Of a stretch of DNA of 64,000 bases, positions 17,025-24,630 are shown in pieces; position 1 is the stretch's first letter; every line of letters begins with the position of its first letter. The position numbers and the translations under genes are program-made. The notes beneath the pieces were generated by a model. It saw only the letters and a program-made list of their open reading frames with translations, had not been told where the DNA came from and did no database searches. The stretch comes from Yinghuangia seranimata (GTDB lineage Bacteria; Actinomycetota; Actinomycetes; Streptomycetales; Streptomycetaceae), in NCBI RefSeq assembly GCF_029953285.1, contig NZ_JASAOI010000065.1, positions 1 to 64,000 on the forward strand. Direction: 5' to 3'.

Positions 17025-17867
17025 GTGATCAGCGCGGATGCCCCCTCGTCCTTCCGGCTCGCGTACGTCCCTGGCGTGACGCCCGCGAAATGGGCTCGGG
17101 TCTGGCACGAGCGCCTGCCGGACGTCCCGCTCGACCTGGTCGCCGTCGAGCCCGGCGACGCGATGGCGACGCTGCGCGGCGGGGGCGCCGACGCGGCGCT
17201 GCTGCGGCTGCCGGTGGACGGCACCGATCTGAGCGCGATCCCGCTGTACACGGAGACGACCGTGGTCATCGTTCCGAAGGACCACGTCGTGACGGCCGTC
17301 GACGAGGTGACGACGAACGACCTCTCCGACGAGCTCGTGCTGCACCCCCTCGACGACACGCTCGGGTGGGACGAGCCGCCTGGTCGACCCGCGGTCGAGC
17401 GTCCGGCGACGACGGCCGACGCGGTCGAGCTGGTCGCGGCGGGGGTCGGCGTGCTGGTCGTGCCGCAGTCGCTGGCCCGGCTGCACCACCGTAAGGACCT
17501 GACCTACCGGCCGGTGCTCGACGCGCCCGCTTCGCGTGTGGCGCTGTCCTGGCCGGAGGCGAAGACGACGGACCTGGTGGAGGAGTTCATCGGGATCGTG
17601 CGCGGACGGACGGTCAACAGCTCGCGCGGCCGGCAGGCGACGGCGCCGCAGGCGAAGGACAAGGGCGGCGCGGGCCGGGCGTCGTCCGGGGCGGGGCAGC
17701 GGTCGGGGGCGGGTTCGGGAGCGCGCTCGGGATCCGGGTCGGGCTCGGGTAAGAGCTCGGCGGGCCGCAAGCCGGGCGCGGGATCGTCCGGCAAGGGTGG
17801 TGGACGCTCGGGCTCGGGCGGCGCGAAGGCGGCGCCGAAGCGCGGGAAGCCGCGCCGCCGGTCGTAG
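17025..17867 (+). CDS. LysR-type substrate-binding domain protein without a DNA-binding domain
   Basis: A 280-residue protein. Residues 8-190 resemble the periplasmic-binding-protein-like effector domain of LysR regulators (FRLAYVPGVTPAKWARVW; ALLRLPVDGTDLSAIPLYTE; VELVAAGVGVLVVPQSLARL; RVALSWPEAKTTDLVEEFIG). No N-terminal HTH is present, and the leaderless GTG start leaves no room for one. The last 90 residues are a low-complexity Ser/Gly/Ala/Lys/Arg tail ending in RGKPRRRS, which could bind nucleic acid or acidic partners. The divergent DUF5997 gene is its usual neighbour in Streptomyces. Inferred role: ligand sensor or adaptor, possibly using its basic tail or DUF5997 to contact DNA. Confidence 0.85.
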   Translation: MISADAPSSFRLAYVPGVTPAKWARVWHERLPDVPLDLVAVEPGDAMATLRGGGADAALLRLPVDGTDLSAIPLYTETTVVIVPKDHVVTAVDEVTTNDLSDELVLHPLDDTLGWDEPPGRPAVERPATTADAVELVAAGVGVLVVPQSLARLHHRKDLTYRPVLDAPASRVALSWPEAKTTDLVEEFIGIVRGRTVNSSRGRQATAPQAKDKGGAGRASSGAGQRSGAGSGARSGSGSGSGKSSAGRKPGAGSSGKGGGRSGSGGAKAAPKRGKPRRRS

Positions 17868-17983
17868 GGGCGTGACCGGTCACCGACTCCTCCACGCCGC
17901 AAGCCTGTTCCATATCGAGAAACACCGTTTCGCGGCGTAGCATGCGAGCGGCGGAACACCCTCGTCGCGACGGAGGCCGGCCG

Positions 17984-18332
17984 GTGAACTACCTCGTGTA
18001 CCGCATGCGGATGACGGAACGGGCCCGGCGCAACCAGAAGGCCTTCTGGTCCTGGCTCGAGGAGCGCGAGCGCTGGTTCAGGACCTCCCCATGGGGCGCG
18101 AAGTGCGCTGGTACTACAGCGTGATCGGCGAGGTCTACGTCCTGGAGAGCTGGGCGGCGTTCGAGGACGAGCGGCCTGGGGCGCCTACCGCTCGGCGCTC
18201 GCGAACCTGAAGGCCGGCAGCACCTGGGAGGACGAACGGGTCAGCCAGGACGACTGGTGGGAGTTCCTCGACACCCGCATCGTCACCGACCGCCCGGTCC
18301 CGGTCGGCTTCGCCCGTGCCGAACCCGCCTGA
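17984..18332 (+). pseudogene. Frameshifted small protein gene (two shifts)
   Basis: From GTG 17984 the frame reads VNYLVYRMRMTERARRNQKA and FWSWLEERERWFR, then breaks near 18083. The next frame continues with GREVRWYYSVIGEVYVLESW and AAFEDE, and breaks again near 18172. A third frame completes the protein with AAWGAYRSALANLKAGSTWE through VPVGFARAEPA and stops at 18332. Put together, this is a ~115-residue protein of the dimeric alpha/beta-barrel (antibiotic-biosynthesis-monooxygenase or NIPSNAP-like) kind. Either the gene is dead or the assembly carries two indels; the adjacent decayed citE-like fragment favours real decay. Confidence 0.6.
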
Positions 18333-18351
18333 GGCCAGGGGGGTTTCGCGG

Positions 18352-18460
18352 ATGACCTCGCCCGTCGGCCCGGCGCCCAGGTCGCACCTGTACGTGCCCG
18401 GGCACCGGCCGGACGTGCCGGCCAAGGCCCCGGCCGGCGGCGCGGACGCGCCGGTTCCGC
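18352..18460 (+). pseudogene. 5' fragment of a CitE/HpcH-type aldolase gene
   Basis: From ATG 18352 the frame reads RSHLYVPGHRPDVPAKAPAG and GADAPV, close to the start of citrate-lyase beta/HpcH aldolases (typically R-S-x-L-Y-V-P-G-x-R-P-D with K-A and G-A-D-A-V downstream). After about 36 codons the similarity stops in Pro/Arg-rich sequence, and the ABC transporter gene follows from the other side. It is a truncated remnant. The preserved bases suggest fairly recent loss. Confidence 0.5.
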
Positions 18461-18507
18461 GAAGCCCGTTCGCCGCACCGCCGGGCGGCCGGCGGGCCCG
18501 ACCGAGC

Positions 18508-19440
18508 TCAGGCGGCCGCGGCCTCGTTCAGGACCGCCAGGCGGCCGTCGGTCATGGCGTACGCCGCGTCGGCGTAGACCAGTTGGCTGCGGTCGTGGGT
18601 CACCATCACGGTCGCCGTCCCGCGCTCCCGTGTGAGGCGGGCGAGCAACTCCACTACCGCTGCTCCGCGTTCGTGGTCGAGGGCGCTGGTCGGCTCGTCG
18701 ACGAGCAGGACGGCGGGGTCGTTCATCAGTGCCCGGGCGATGTTGATGCGCTGCCTCTGGCCGCCGGACAGCTGGTGCGGGCGTCGTCGCGCCTGCTCCG
18801 ACAGGCCTACGGCGTCCAGGAGTTCGCGGGCCTTGGCGGCCGCGGCGCGGGGTGAGCGGCCGTCCAGGTGGGCCATCACCTGGAGTTGCTCCAGGGCGGT
18901 GAGCGACGGCAGCAGGTTGGGCTGTTGGAAGACGATGCCCAGCCGGGTGCGGCGCAGTTCGGCCCGCCGACCCGGCTTCAGGCCGTCTACGGGTGCCCCC
19001 GCGATCTCGACGGTGCCCGAGTCCGGCGTCACCAGCGTCGCGGCGACGGCCAGCAGGCTGGACTTCCCGGATCCGGACGGCCCGACGACGGCGGCCAGTT
19101 CGCCGCCCGCGACGGTGACGGAGACGCGGTCGAGGGCGGTCAGCCGCCGGTCGCCGTCGGGGTAGGTGAGGGTGACGTTGGTGAGGCGCAGGCCCGCACG
19201 GTCGTCCTGGCTCCCCTGGATCCTCTGGCTCCCCTGGTTCGCCTGGCTCGCCTGGCTCTCCTGGCTCTCCTGGCTCCCCTGGTTCGCCTGGTTCGCCTGG
19301 CTCTCCCGGCTTACCTGGTGCGTCTGGCTCATGATGTTCACCCGGTCCACGCTGCCCACCTGCTCCTCCTGCTTCGCCCGCTCCACCCCGTCCAGCCCGT
19401 CCACCCGCTCCGCACGCTCCATCCGCTCCACCTCGTTCAT
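18508..19440 (-). CDS. ABC exporter ATP-binding protein (MacB/LolD-like) with a Gln/Ser repeat extension
   Basis: A 310-residue ATPase. The nucleotide-binding domain (about 82-305) has Walker A GPSGSGKSS, the Q-loop FQQPNLLPSLT, the signature LSGGQRQRINIARAL, Walker B VLLVDEPTSALD and the H-loop VTHDRS. This pattern is typical of the MacB/LolD/FtsE class that pairs with FtsX-type permeases. The first 80 residues are unusual: an acidic helix, then 14 tripeptide-like units of the form S-Q-x or N-Q-x encoded by a 9-bp tandem repeat. The gene overlaps the permease stop by ATGA, so the two are translationally coupled. If the extension is not translated, an internal start at ATG 19332 or later would leave a normal-length ATPase. 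Confidence 0.9.
   Translation of the reverse strand: MNEVERMERAERVDGLDGVERAKQEEQVGSVDRVNIMSQTHQVSRESQANQANQGSQESQESQASQANQGSQRIQGSQDDRAGLRLTNVTLTYPDGDRRLTALDRVSVTVAGGELAAVVGPSGSGKSSLLAVAATLVTPDSGTVEIAGAPVDGLKPGRRAELRRTRLGIVFQQPNLLPSLTALEQLQVMAHLDGRSPRAAAAKARELLDAVGLSEQARRRPHQLSGGQRQRINIARALMNDPAVLLVDEPTSALDHERGAAVVELLARLTRERGTATVMVTHDRSQLVYADAAYAMTDGRLAVLNEAAAA
19207..19332 (-). repeat. 9-bp minisatellite, 14 units, inside the ABC ATPase gene
   Basis: Plus-strand units of the form CTGGCTCCC, CTGGTTCGC and CTGGCTCTC follow each other without gaps from 19207 to 19332 (14 x 9 bp). On the coding strand each unit gives three codons, so gain or loss of units keeps the frame and only changes the length of the Ser/Asn-Gln tract. 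Confidence 0.85.
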
Positions 19441-20516
19441 CGGGCGCTCCCCAGTGCGGTCAGCGGGTCGACGGCGGTGACACGGCGTACCGCGAGTGCG
19501 GCGCCCACCAGGCCGAGGACGACCATGACGGCGGCTGGCAGCACGGTCGTCCCGGCGTCCAGGACGAACGGCACGGTCCCTTCGGCGACCCGTCCCGCCG
19601 CCGCGGCGATGGCGGTGCCGAGTGCCGTCCCCGCGGTGAGGACGACGAGGGCCTGGCCGAGCGCGTCGCGCAGCAGGTAGCCGGTCGAGGCGCCGAGGGC
19701 CTTGAGGACGGCGATGTCGCCGGAACGCTGCACCGTCCAAACGGTGAAGAACGCGCCGACCACCAGTGCCGAGATGACGAAGAGGAAGCCGCGCATCAGC
19801 TGCAGCGAGCCGTTCTCCGAGGTGTAGGAGCCGATGCCCTTGCGGGCGTCCGCCTTGGAGACGGTCTCGGTGTGCAGGGCCGCGTCGCCCGCGCCGATGT
19901 CGGCGCCCTTGCCGAGGTCGAGCGCGACGACGGTGGCCTGCTTCGCGCCCGACGCGCGCGGGCCCGGGGTGAGGGGCTGCCAGTCGTCGAGGGTCGTCCA
20001 GACGACGGGCGCGTGGCTGTACGACGCGCCGGGGACGACGGCGTCGACGCGCATGTTCCCGGCCGGGCCGAGTGCGACGGTGTCGCCCGCGCGTACGTGG
20101 AGCTCGTCGGCGAGGTCCTGGGACAGGACGACGCCGCCGGGTGTCGGCCGGGCCCCGCCGGGCGCGAGCGGCCCCGCCGGGTCGATGCCGAAGGCGGCGC
20201 CTCCGGCCGTGCGCTCGCCGGCGCCGAGCCGGGTCATCGCGATGCCGAGGGGGGACGCGTCGCGCACGCCGGGCTGCGCGGCCCATCCCTTCCAGGCGTC
20301 CTCCTTGACGGTGGAGGAGGAGAAGGACACGCCCGCGGAGGCGGAGAACGCCAGCTTGTCGGCGTGGAGCCCGTCGACGGCGGAGGTGTTCTCGCGGCCG
20401 AGGCCCGCGGTGAGCCCCGACAGCAGCACGACCAGCGTCGTGATGAGCACCACGACGACGGTCATGAGCGCGAACCGCCCTCGGGCCGACCGCAGATCCC
20501 GCAACGCGACGAACAC
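19437..20516 (-). CDS. FtsX-like ABC permease
   Basis: A 359-residue permease from GTG 20516, which has GAGGAGG 6 nt upstream. Layout: cytoplasmic start (FVALRDLRSARGRFALM), first membrane helix at about 17-38, a large extracytoplasmic domain (about 40-225, with PGGVVLSQDLADEL and MRVDAVVPGASYSH), then three membrane helices at about 240-260, 290-310 and 320-345, ending VDPLTALGSAR. This is the four-helix FtsX/MacB topology, with the C-terminal DPLxAL motif of the family. Together with the coupled ATPase it forms a mechanotransmission-type exporter or envelope-stress transporter. Substrate not deducible. Transcription starts in the region shared with the acyl-CoA synthetase gene. Confidence 0.9.
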   Translation of the reverse strand: MFVALRDLRSARGRFALMTVVVVLITTLVVLLSGLTAGLGRENTSAVDGLHADKLAFSASAGVSFSSSTVKEDAWKGWAAQPGVRDASPLGIAMTRLGAGERTAGGAAFGIDPAGPLAPGGARPTPGGVVLSQDLADELHVRAGDTVALGPAGNMRVDAVVPGASYSHAPVVWTTLDDWQPLTPGPRASGAKQATVVALDLGKGADIGAGDAALHTETVSKADARKGIGSYTSENGSLQLMRGFLFVISALVVGAFFTVWTVQRSGDIAVLKALGASTGYLLRDALGQALVVLTAGTALGTAIAAAAGRVAEGTVPFVLDAGTTVLPAAVMVVLGLVGAALAVRRVTAVDPLTALGSAR

Positions 20517-20845
20517 GCGCACCCTCCTCAAGCCTGCCCGGGCCCGCGGGACCGGGCCCGGACGTTCCCGGCGACCGGTCGGCCGCCGTTGTCCTCTACT
20601 CTCCGGTGCACGGGTGTGCCGGGGCATCGCGCGGCGGTTGGGGCCGGCGGGATCTTTCGGTGCAGCCGCCTCTCCGACTTTCGATGGATACGGGCGGTGT
20701 CCCGTGTGCGGTCCGCCTCCCGCCCACATCCTTGACACTGTCAAAAACTGGCGCCTATCGTTCCCGCGATGCGGGGTGCACGCGAGTGCGCCCGAAAGCG
20801 CCCGCGCACGCGTCGCAGCGCGCGCGGAATGTCGAGGGGAACGCG
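20517..20845. promoter_or_regulatory. Divergent intergenic region with a clear promoter for the acyl-CoA synthetase
   Basis: TTGACA (20732-20737), 17 bp and CTATCG (20755-20760) form a good housekeeping-type promoter about 85 bp before the synthetase start. The -35 box is embedded in the palindrome TGACACTGTCA (20733-20743), a possible operator. The remainder shows nothing specific. Confidence 0.6.
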
Positions 20846-22435
20846 ATGGCGGCCGCACTCAACGGGCTCACCTCCGGTAACTGGGGCCACCAGGTCCACG
20901 GACAGGACATCCCCTGGCTGCTGCGGCACTGGGCCGAGCACCGGCCCGAGCACCCGGCGCTCGTATGGGAGCCGGCCGAGGGCGAGCGGCGCACCTGGAC
21001 GTACGCCGAGCTGCTCGCCGACACGCTGCGCGTCGCGGCGGGCCTGCACGCACGCGGCGTCGGCCGCGAGGACAAGGTCCTCGTGCACGCCGACAACTGC
21101 CCCGAGATGCTCGTCGCCTGGCTGGCCTGCGCCACCGTCGGCGCCGTCGCGGTGACCACCAACACGCACGCGACCGCGAGCGAGCTGGCGTACTTCGCCG
21201 AGCACACGCACTGCACCACCGCGATCACGCAGCCGCGCTTCCTCGACCTGATCGCCGAGTCGGGCGCCGACCTGCGCTGGACGGCGGTCATCGGGGCGGA
21301 CGACGCGGCCGCGCTGCCCGAGGGCGCCGTGCCGTTCGCCGAGCTGTACGGCGACGCCGACGCGTACCCCGGCCGCCCGATCGAGCCGCTGCTGCCGTTC
21401 GGGATCATGTTCACGTCCGGCACCACCAGCCGCCCCAAGGGCGTCGTGCACACGCACGCCAACGCCGTGTGGGCCAGCCGCTCCGGGCCGCGCAGCATCG
21501 ACCTGGGGCCGGACGACCGCTACCTGATCTACCTGCCGCTGTTCCACGTCAACGCGCAGAGCTGGTCGATGTTCTCGGTGCTGGGCGTCGGCGCGACCGC
21601 GGTGCTCATGCCGAAGTGGTCGACGAGCCGCTTCTGGGACGTCGTGGTCCGCAACGGGATCACGCACATCTCGCTGATGCCCTTCGCGATGGGCACGCTC
21701 GCGGCCAAGGACCGGCCCGAGTCGAAGCTGCGGGTGGGCGTGTTCGGGATGGTCAACACCATGCTGGACAAGATGCTCGGGCTGAAGGTGTACGGCGCGT
21801 ACGGCATGACCGAGACGGTCATCCACGCCATCACCGGCAAGCCGTCCGAGCACCTGCCGGCCAAGTCGATGGGCCGGCCGGCGCCGGGCTACGGGTTCAA
21901 GATCGTCGACCGCGACACCGGCGAGGAGTGCGGCGTCGGCGAGCAGGGCGAGCTGTGGCTGCACGGCGAGCGCGGCGTGCAGTTCTTCCTGGAGTACTAC
22001 GGCAACGCCGAGGCGACCGAGAAGGCGTTCGAGGGCGACTGGTTCAAGACCGGCGACATGGTGGCGCTGGGCGAGGGCGGCAACGTCTTCTACCGGGAGC
22101 GCGACAAGGACCTGCTGAAGGTCGGCGGCGAGAACGTGTCGGCGCGCGAGGTCGAGGACCTGATCCTCACCGTGCCCGGGGTCGGCTCGGTGGCGGTCGT
22201 CGGCAAGAAGCACGACTTCCTGGACGAGGTGGTCGTGGCGTTCGTGATCCGCAACGCGGCGGCGCCGGAGGCGGCCGAGCTGGAGAAGGCGGTCGTGGAG
22301 CTGTGCCGCGCCAAGCTGTCGGACTTCAAGGTGCCGCGGGCGGTGTACTTCGTCGACGCGTTCCCGACCGGGACGCTCGACAAGATTCTGAAGAAGGAGC
22401 TGCGGGAGATGGCGGACGCGCAGCCGGCGGTCTGA
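20846..22435 (+). CDS. Acyl-CoA synthetase (AMP-forming)
   Basis: A 529-residue enzyme of the ANL superfamily, activating a fatty or carboxylic acid to acyl-CoA through an acyl-AMP. The start is ATG 20846 behind GAGGGGA; the longer in-frame opening begins inside the promoter. Motifs in order: P-loop-like TSGTTSRPKGVVHTH (about 190), GAYGMTE (about 318, A5), DWFKTGDM (about 398, A7), KVGGENVSAREVEDLI (about 425, A8) and PTGTLDKILKKELR (about 507, A10, with the catalytic Lys). The final motif has DK where many relatives have GK. Substrate is unknown; the segment between A3 and A5 is shorter than usual. A Rho-independent terminator follows. Confidence 0.93.
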   Translation: MAAALNGLTSGNWGHQVHGQDIPWLLRHWAEHRPEHPALVWEPAEGERRTWTYAELLADTLRVAAGLHARGVGREDKVLVHADNCPEMLVAWLACATVGAVAVTTNTHATASELAYFAEHTHCTTAITQPRFLDLIAESGADLRWTAVIGADDAAALPEGAVPFAELYGDADAYPGRPIEPLLPFGIMFTSGTTSRPKGVVHTHANAVWASRSGPRSIDLGPDDRYLIYLPLFHVNAQSWSMFSVLGVGATAVLMPKWSTSRFWDVVVRNGITHISLMPFAMGTLAAKDRPESKLRVGVFGMVNTMLDKMLGLKVYGAYGMTETVIHAITGKPSEHLPAKSMGRPAPGYGFKIVDRDTGEECGVGEQGELWLHGERGVQFFLEYYGNAEATEKAFEGDWFKTGDMVALGEGGNVFYRERDKDLLKVGGENVSAREVEDLILTVPGVGSVAVVGKKHDFLDEVVVAFVIRNAAAPEAAELEKAVVELCRAKLSDFKVPRAVYFVDAFPTGTLDKILKKELREMADAQPAV

Positions 22436-22477
22436 GCCGCGTCCGATGCGGGTGTGACGGGGGTGTGAGGTAGCGGG

Positions 22478-22510
22478 GGCGGTCGGGCCTGAGGGTCCGG
22501 CCGCCCTTTT
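22478..22510 (+). terminator. Intrinsic terminator of the acyl-CoA synthetase gene
   Basis: GGCGGTCGGGCC and GGTCCGGCCGCC pair over 12 bp (two G-T pairs) with a TGAG loop, followed by CTTTTC. This is one of the few hairpins here with a real T run. Confidence 0.85.
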
Positions 22511-22610
22511 CGCATGGTTGTTTCGTCCGTTTTGTTGGCGTTTGCCGGGCGGCAAATCCCTTGGTGCGTCCGCAGTATGGACGACCCTCCCCACGCATCC
22601 ATGTTGTATC

Positions 22611-22616
22611 TATCTT
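22611..22616 (+). promoter_or_regulatory. -10 box of the GntR gene (leaderless)
   Basis: TATCTT lies 6 nt before ATG 22623 with no Shine-Dalgarno between. The surrounding TTGTATCTATCTTGT is a rough inverted repeat and could be the regulator's own operator. Confidence 0.55.
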
Positions 22617-22622
22617 GTGCGC

Positions 22623-23282
22623 ATGGCCGCCGTCCCGTCCCCCGCCAAACCACCGCCCGCCGCCGACCGCGTGTACCAGCACGTCAAGCTCGGCGTCCTC
22701 GAACGCCGCTACGAGGGCGGCACGCTGCTCACCGAGGGCGAGCTCGCCGAGGCCGCCGGGGTGTCGCGCACGCCCGTCCGCGAGGCGCTGCTGCGGCTCG
22801 AGGCCGAGGGGCTGCTGCGGCTGTACCCGAAGAAGGGCGCGCTCGTCCTGCCGGTGTCCGCGCAGGAGGTGGCGGACGTCGTCGAGACCCGGCAGCTCGT
22901 GGAGGCGCACGCGGCACGCAAGGCCGTCCCCGCGTCGCCCGAACTCATCGCCCGGCTGACCGAACTGCTCGACCAGCAGCGCGCGCAGGTCGCCGCCGGC
23001 GAGTTCGCCGAGGCGGCCGTCACCGACCGGTGCTTCCACGCCGCGATCGTGCGCAGCGCCGGCAACGAGATCCTGGCCCGGCTCTACGACCAGCTCCGCG
23101 ACCGCCAGGTGCGGATGGTCGTCGCCGTCATGCACGCGGGTGCCGAGCGGGTCGCACGGTCGCTCACCGACCACGCCGAGATCCTCGAGGCATTGCGCGG
23201 CGGCGACGCCGACGCGGCCGTCGCGGCCGTCCACCGTCACGTCGGGCGGCTGCCCGAGATCATCCGCGGCGAGGTGCGCTGA
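22623..23282 (+). CDS. GntR family regulator (FadR/FCD subfamily)
   Basis: A 219-residue regulator. Residues 10-75 are the GntR winged HTH (LTEGELAEAAGVSRTPVREA, LLRLEAEGLLRLYPKKGALV). Residues 85-215 are an all-helical FCD ligand domain with the metal-binding pattern: Asp in VTDRCFHAAIV, His nearby and HAEILEALRGGD plus HRHVGRL near the end. The start is ATG 22623, directly behind a -10 box; the longer opening begins upstream of that promoter. The MFS gene starts 1 bp after the stop, so the two form an operon and the regulator probably controls the transporter in response to its substrate, likely a carboxylate or sugar acid. Confidence 0.92.
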   Translation: MAAVPSPAKPPPAADRVYQHVKLGVLERRYEGGTLLTEGELAEAAGVSRTPVREALLRLEAEGLLRLYPKKGALVLPVSAQEVADVVETRQLVEAHAARKAVPASPELIARLTELLDQQRAQVAAGEFAEAAVTDRCFHAAIVRSAGNEILARLYDQLRDRQVRMVVAVMHAGAERVARSLTDHAEILEALRGGDADAAVAAVHRHVGRLPEIIRGEVR

Positions 23283-23283
23283 C

Positions 23284-24630
23284 ATGACGCAGACACACAC
23301 ACCGGCCGCCTCCCCCGTCCGGCCGACGGATCCCCCCGGCGGGCGGCGCGCGGTCGCCGTCTGGTCGGTCGGCGTCGCCGTGTACTTCGTGGCGGTCATC
23401 TTCCGGACCTCGCTGGGCGTCGCGGGACTCGACGCCGCCGACCGGTTCGACGTCAACGCGTCGGCGCTGTCGACGTTCTCCATCCTCCAGCTGCTGGTGT
23501 ACGCCGGCATGCAGATACCCGTCGGCCTCCTCGTCGACCGGCTCGGCACCAAGCGCATGCTGACCATGGGCATCGTCCTGTTCACGGTCGGGCAGTTGGG
23601 CTTCGCGTTCTCGACGTCGTACGGCATGGCCCTCGCGTCGCGCGCGCTGCTGGGGTGCGGCGACGCGATGACCTTCATCAGCGTGCTGCGGCTCGGAACG
23701 CGCTGGTTCCCGGCGCGGCGCGGGCCGCTCGTCGCGCAACTCGCCGCGCTCATCGGGCAGGCGGGCAACCTCATCTCGACGCTCGTGCTCTCCCGGCTGC
23801 TCCACGAGGCCGGCTGGACGGCGGTGTTCGCGGGGAGCGCGGCGGCGGGGGCGGTCGTGTTCGTGCTCGTCCAGCTGTTCCTGAAGGACCACCCCGAGGG
23901 GTACGAGGTGCCGGCGGTGGCGCACCGCGGAGCCGCCTACGTGCGGCGGCAGATCGCCGAGTCGTGGGCCGAACCGGGAACGCGGCTCGGGCTGTGGACG
24001 CACTTCACGACGCAGTTCCCGGCGATGGTGTTCCTGCTGCTGTGGGGAATGCCGTTCCTCGTCGAGTCGCAGGGCCACACGCGCGGCACGGCCGGCGGGC
24101 TGCTCACCGTCATCGTGCTGTCGAGCATGGTGCTCGGCTTCGTGTTCGGACAGGTCATCGCCCGGCACCAGGCCGCGCGGCTGCCGATCGCGTTGGGGAC
24201 CGTCCTCACCACGGCCACGGCGTGGGCGGCCACGATCTTCTACCCGGGCGGCATCGCGCCGATGTGGCTGCTGGTCGTGCTGTGCCTGGTGCTCGGCGCG
24301 TGCGGGCCGGCCTCGATGATCGGCTTCGACTTCGGGCGCCCCGCCAACCCGCCCGAGCGGCAGGGAACGGCCTCGGGAATCGTCAACATGGGCGGCTTCG
24401 TCGCCTCGATGACGACGCTCCTGACGGTCGGCGTCCTCCTCGACGCGACGGGCGACGACTACCGGATCGCGTTCTCCTCGGTGTTCGTCCTGGAGGCGGT
24501 GGGGCTCTTCGCGATCTTCCGCCTGCGCGGCCCCGTCGCGCGGGCCGAGGCGGCCCGCCGCGAGGCCGGACCGATCCCGGTGGCCACCTCGGACCACCCG
24601 GCGGGGCTGGTCGACTCCCGGCAGGGCTAG
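23284..24630 (+). CDS. MFS transporter
   Basis: A 448-residue major-facilitator permease. About 12 hydrophobic segments are visible from residue 25 to 415, with the loop 2-3 motif GLLVDRLGTKRML (motif A) and the helix-5 region near QAGNLISTLVL. A cytoplasmic middle loop holds LKDHPEGYEVPAVAHRGAAY. The second half includes WTHFTTQFPAMVFLLLWGMP and PPERQGTASGIVNMGGFVAS. The pattern resembles the anion/nitrate or glucarate-type MFS importers. It follows a FadR-type regulator by one base, so import of a regulated carbon source is likely. The gene's stop overlaps by 4 bp the stop of the convergent repeat-family gene. Confidence 0.88.
   Translation: MTQTHTPAASPVRPTDPPGGRRAVAVWSVGVAVYFVAVIFRTSLGVAGLDAADRFDVNASALSTFSILQLLVYAGMQIPVGLLVDRLGTKRMLTMGIVLFTVGQLGFAFSTSYGMALASRALLGCGDAMTFISVLRLGTRWFPARRGPLVAQLAALIGQAGNLISTLVLSRLLHEAGWTAVFAGSAAAGAVVFVLVQLFLKDHPEGYEVPAVAHRGAAYVRRQIAESWAEPGTRLGLWTHFTTQFPAMVFLLLWGMPFLVESQGHTRGTAGGLLTVIVLSSMVLGFVFGQVIARHQAARLPIALGTVLTTATAWAATIFYPGGIAPMWLLVVLCLVLGACGPASMIGFDFGRPANPPERQGTASGIVNMGGFVASMTTLLTVGVLLDATGDDYRIAFSSVFVLEAVGLFAIFRLRGPVARAEAARREAGPIPVATSDHPAGLVDSRQG

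Noticed and set aside
7938..17884. GTGACCGGTCAC palindrome repeated at two gene ends as a dedicated regulatory site
   Set aside because: Only two full copies were found, both downstream of stops and in different contexts; this is too little to support a common regulator.
20741..22594. A 617-codon minus-strand frame opposite the acyl-CoA synthetase gene
   Set aside because: Composition (His/Arg/Val/Gly repeats) shows it to be a shadow of the synthetase gene.
22590..22625. TTGTATCTATCTTGT as a defined GntR operator
   Set aside because: The symmetry is only rough and overlaps the -10 box; kept as a possibility inside the promoter entry, not as a separate operator.
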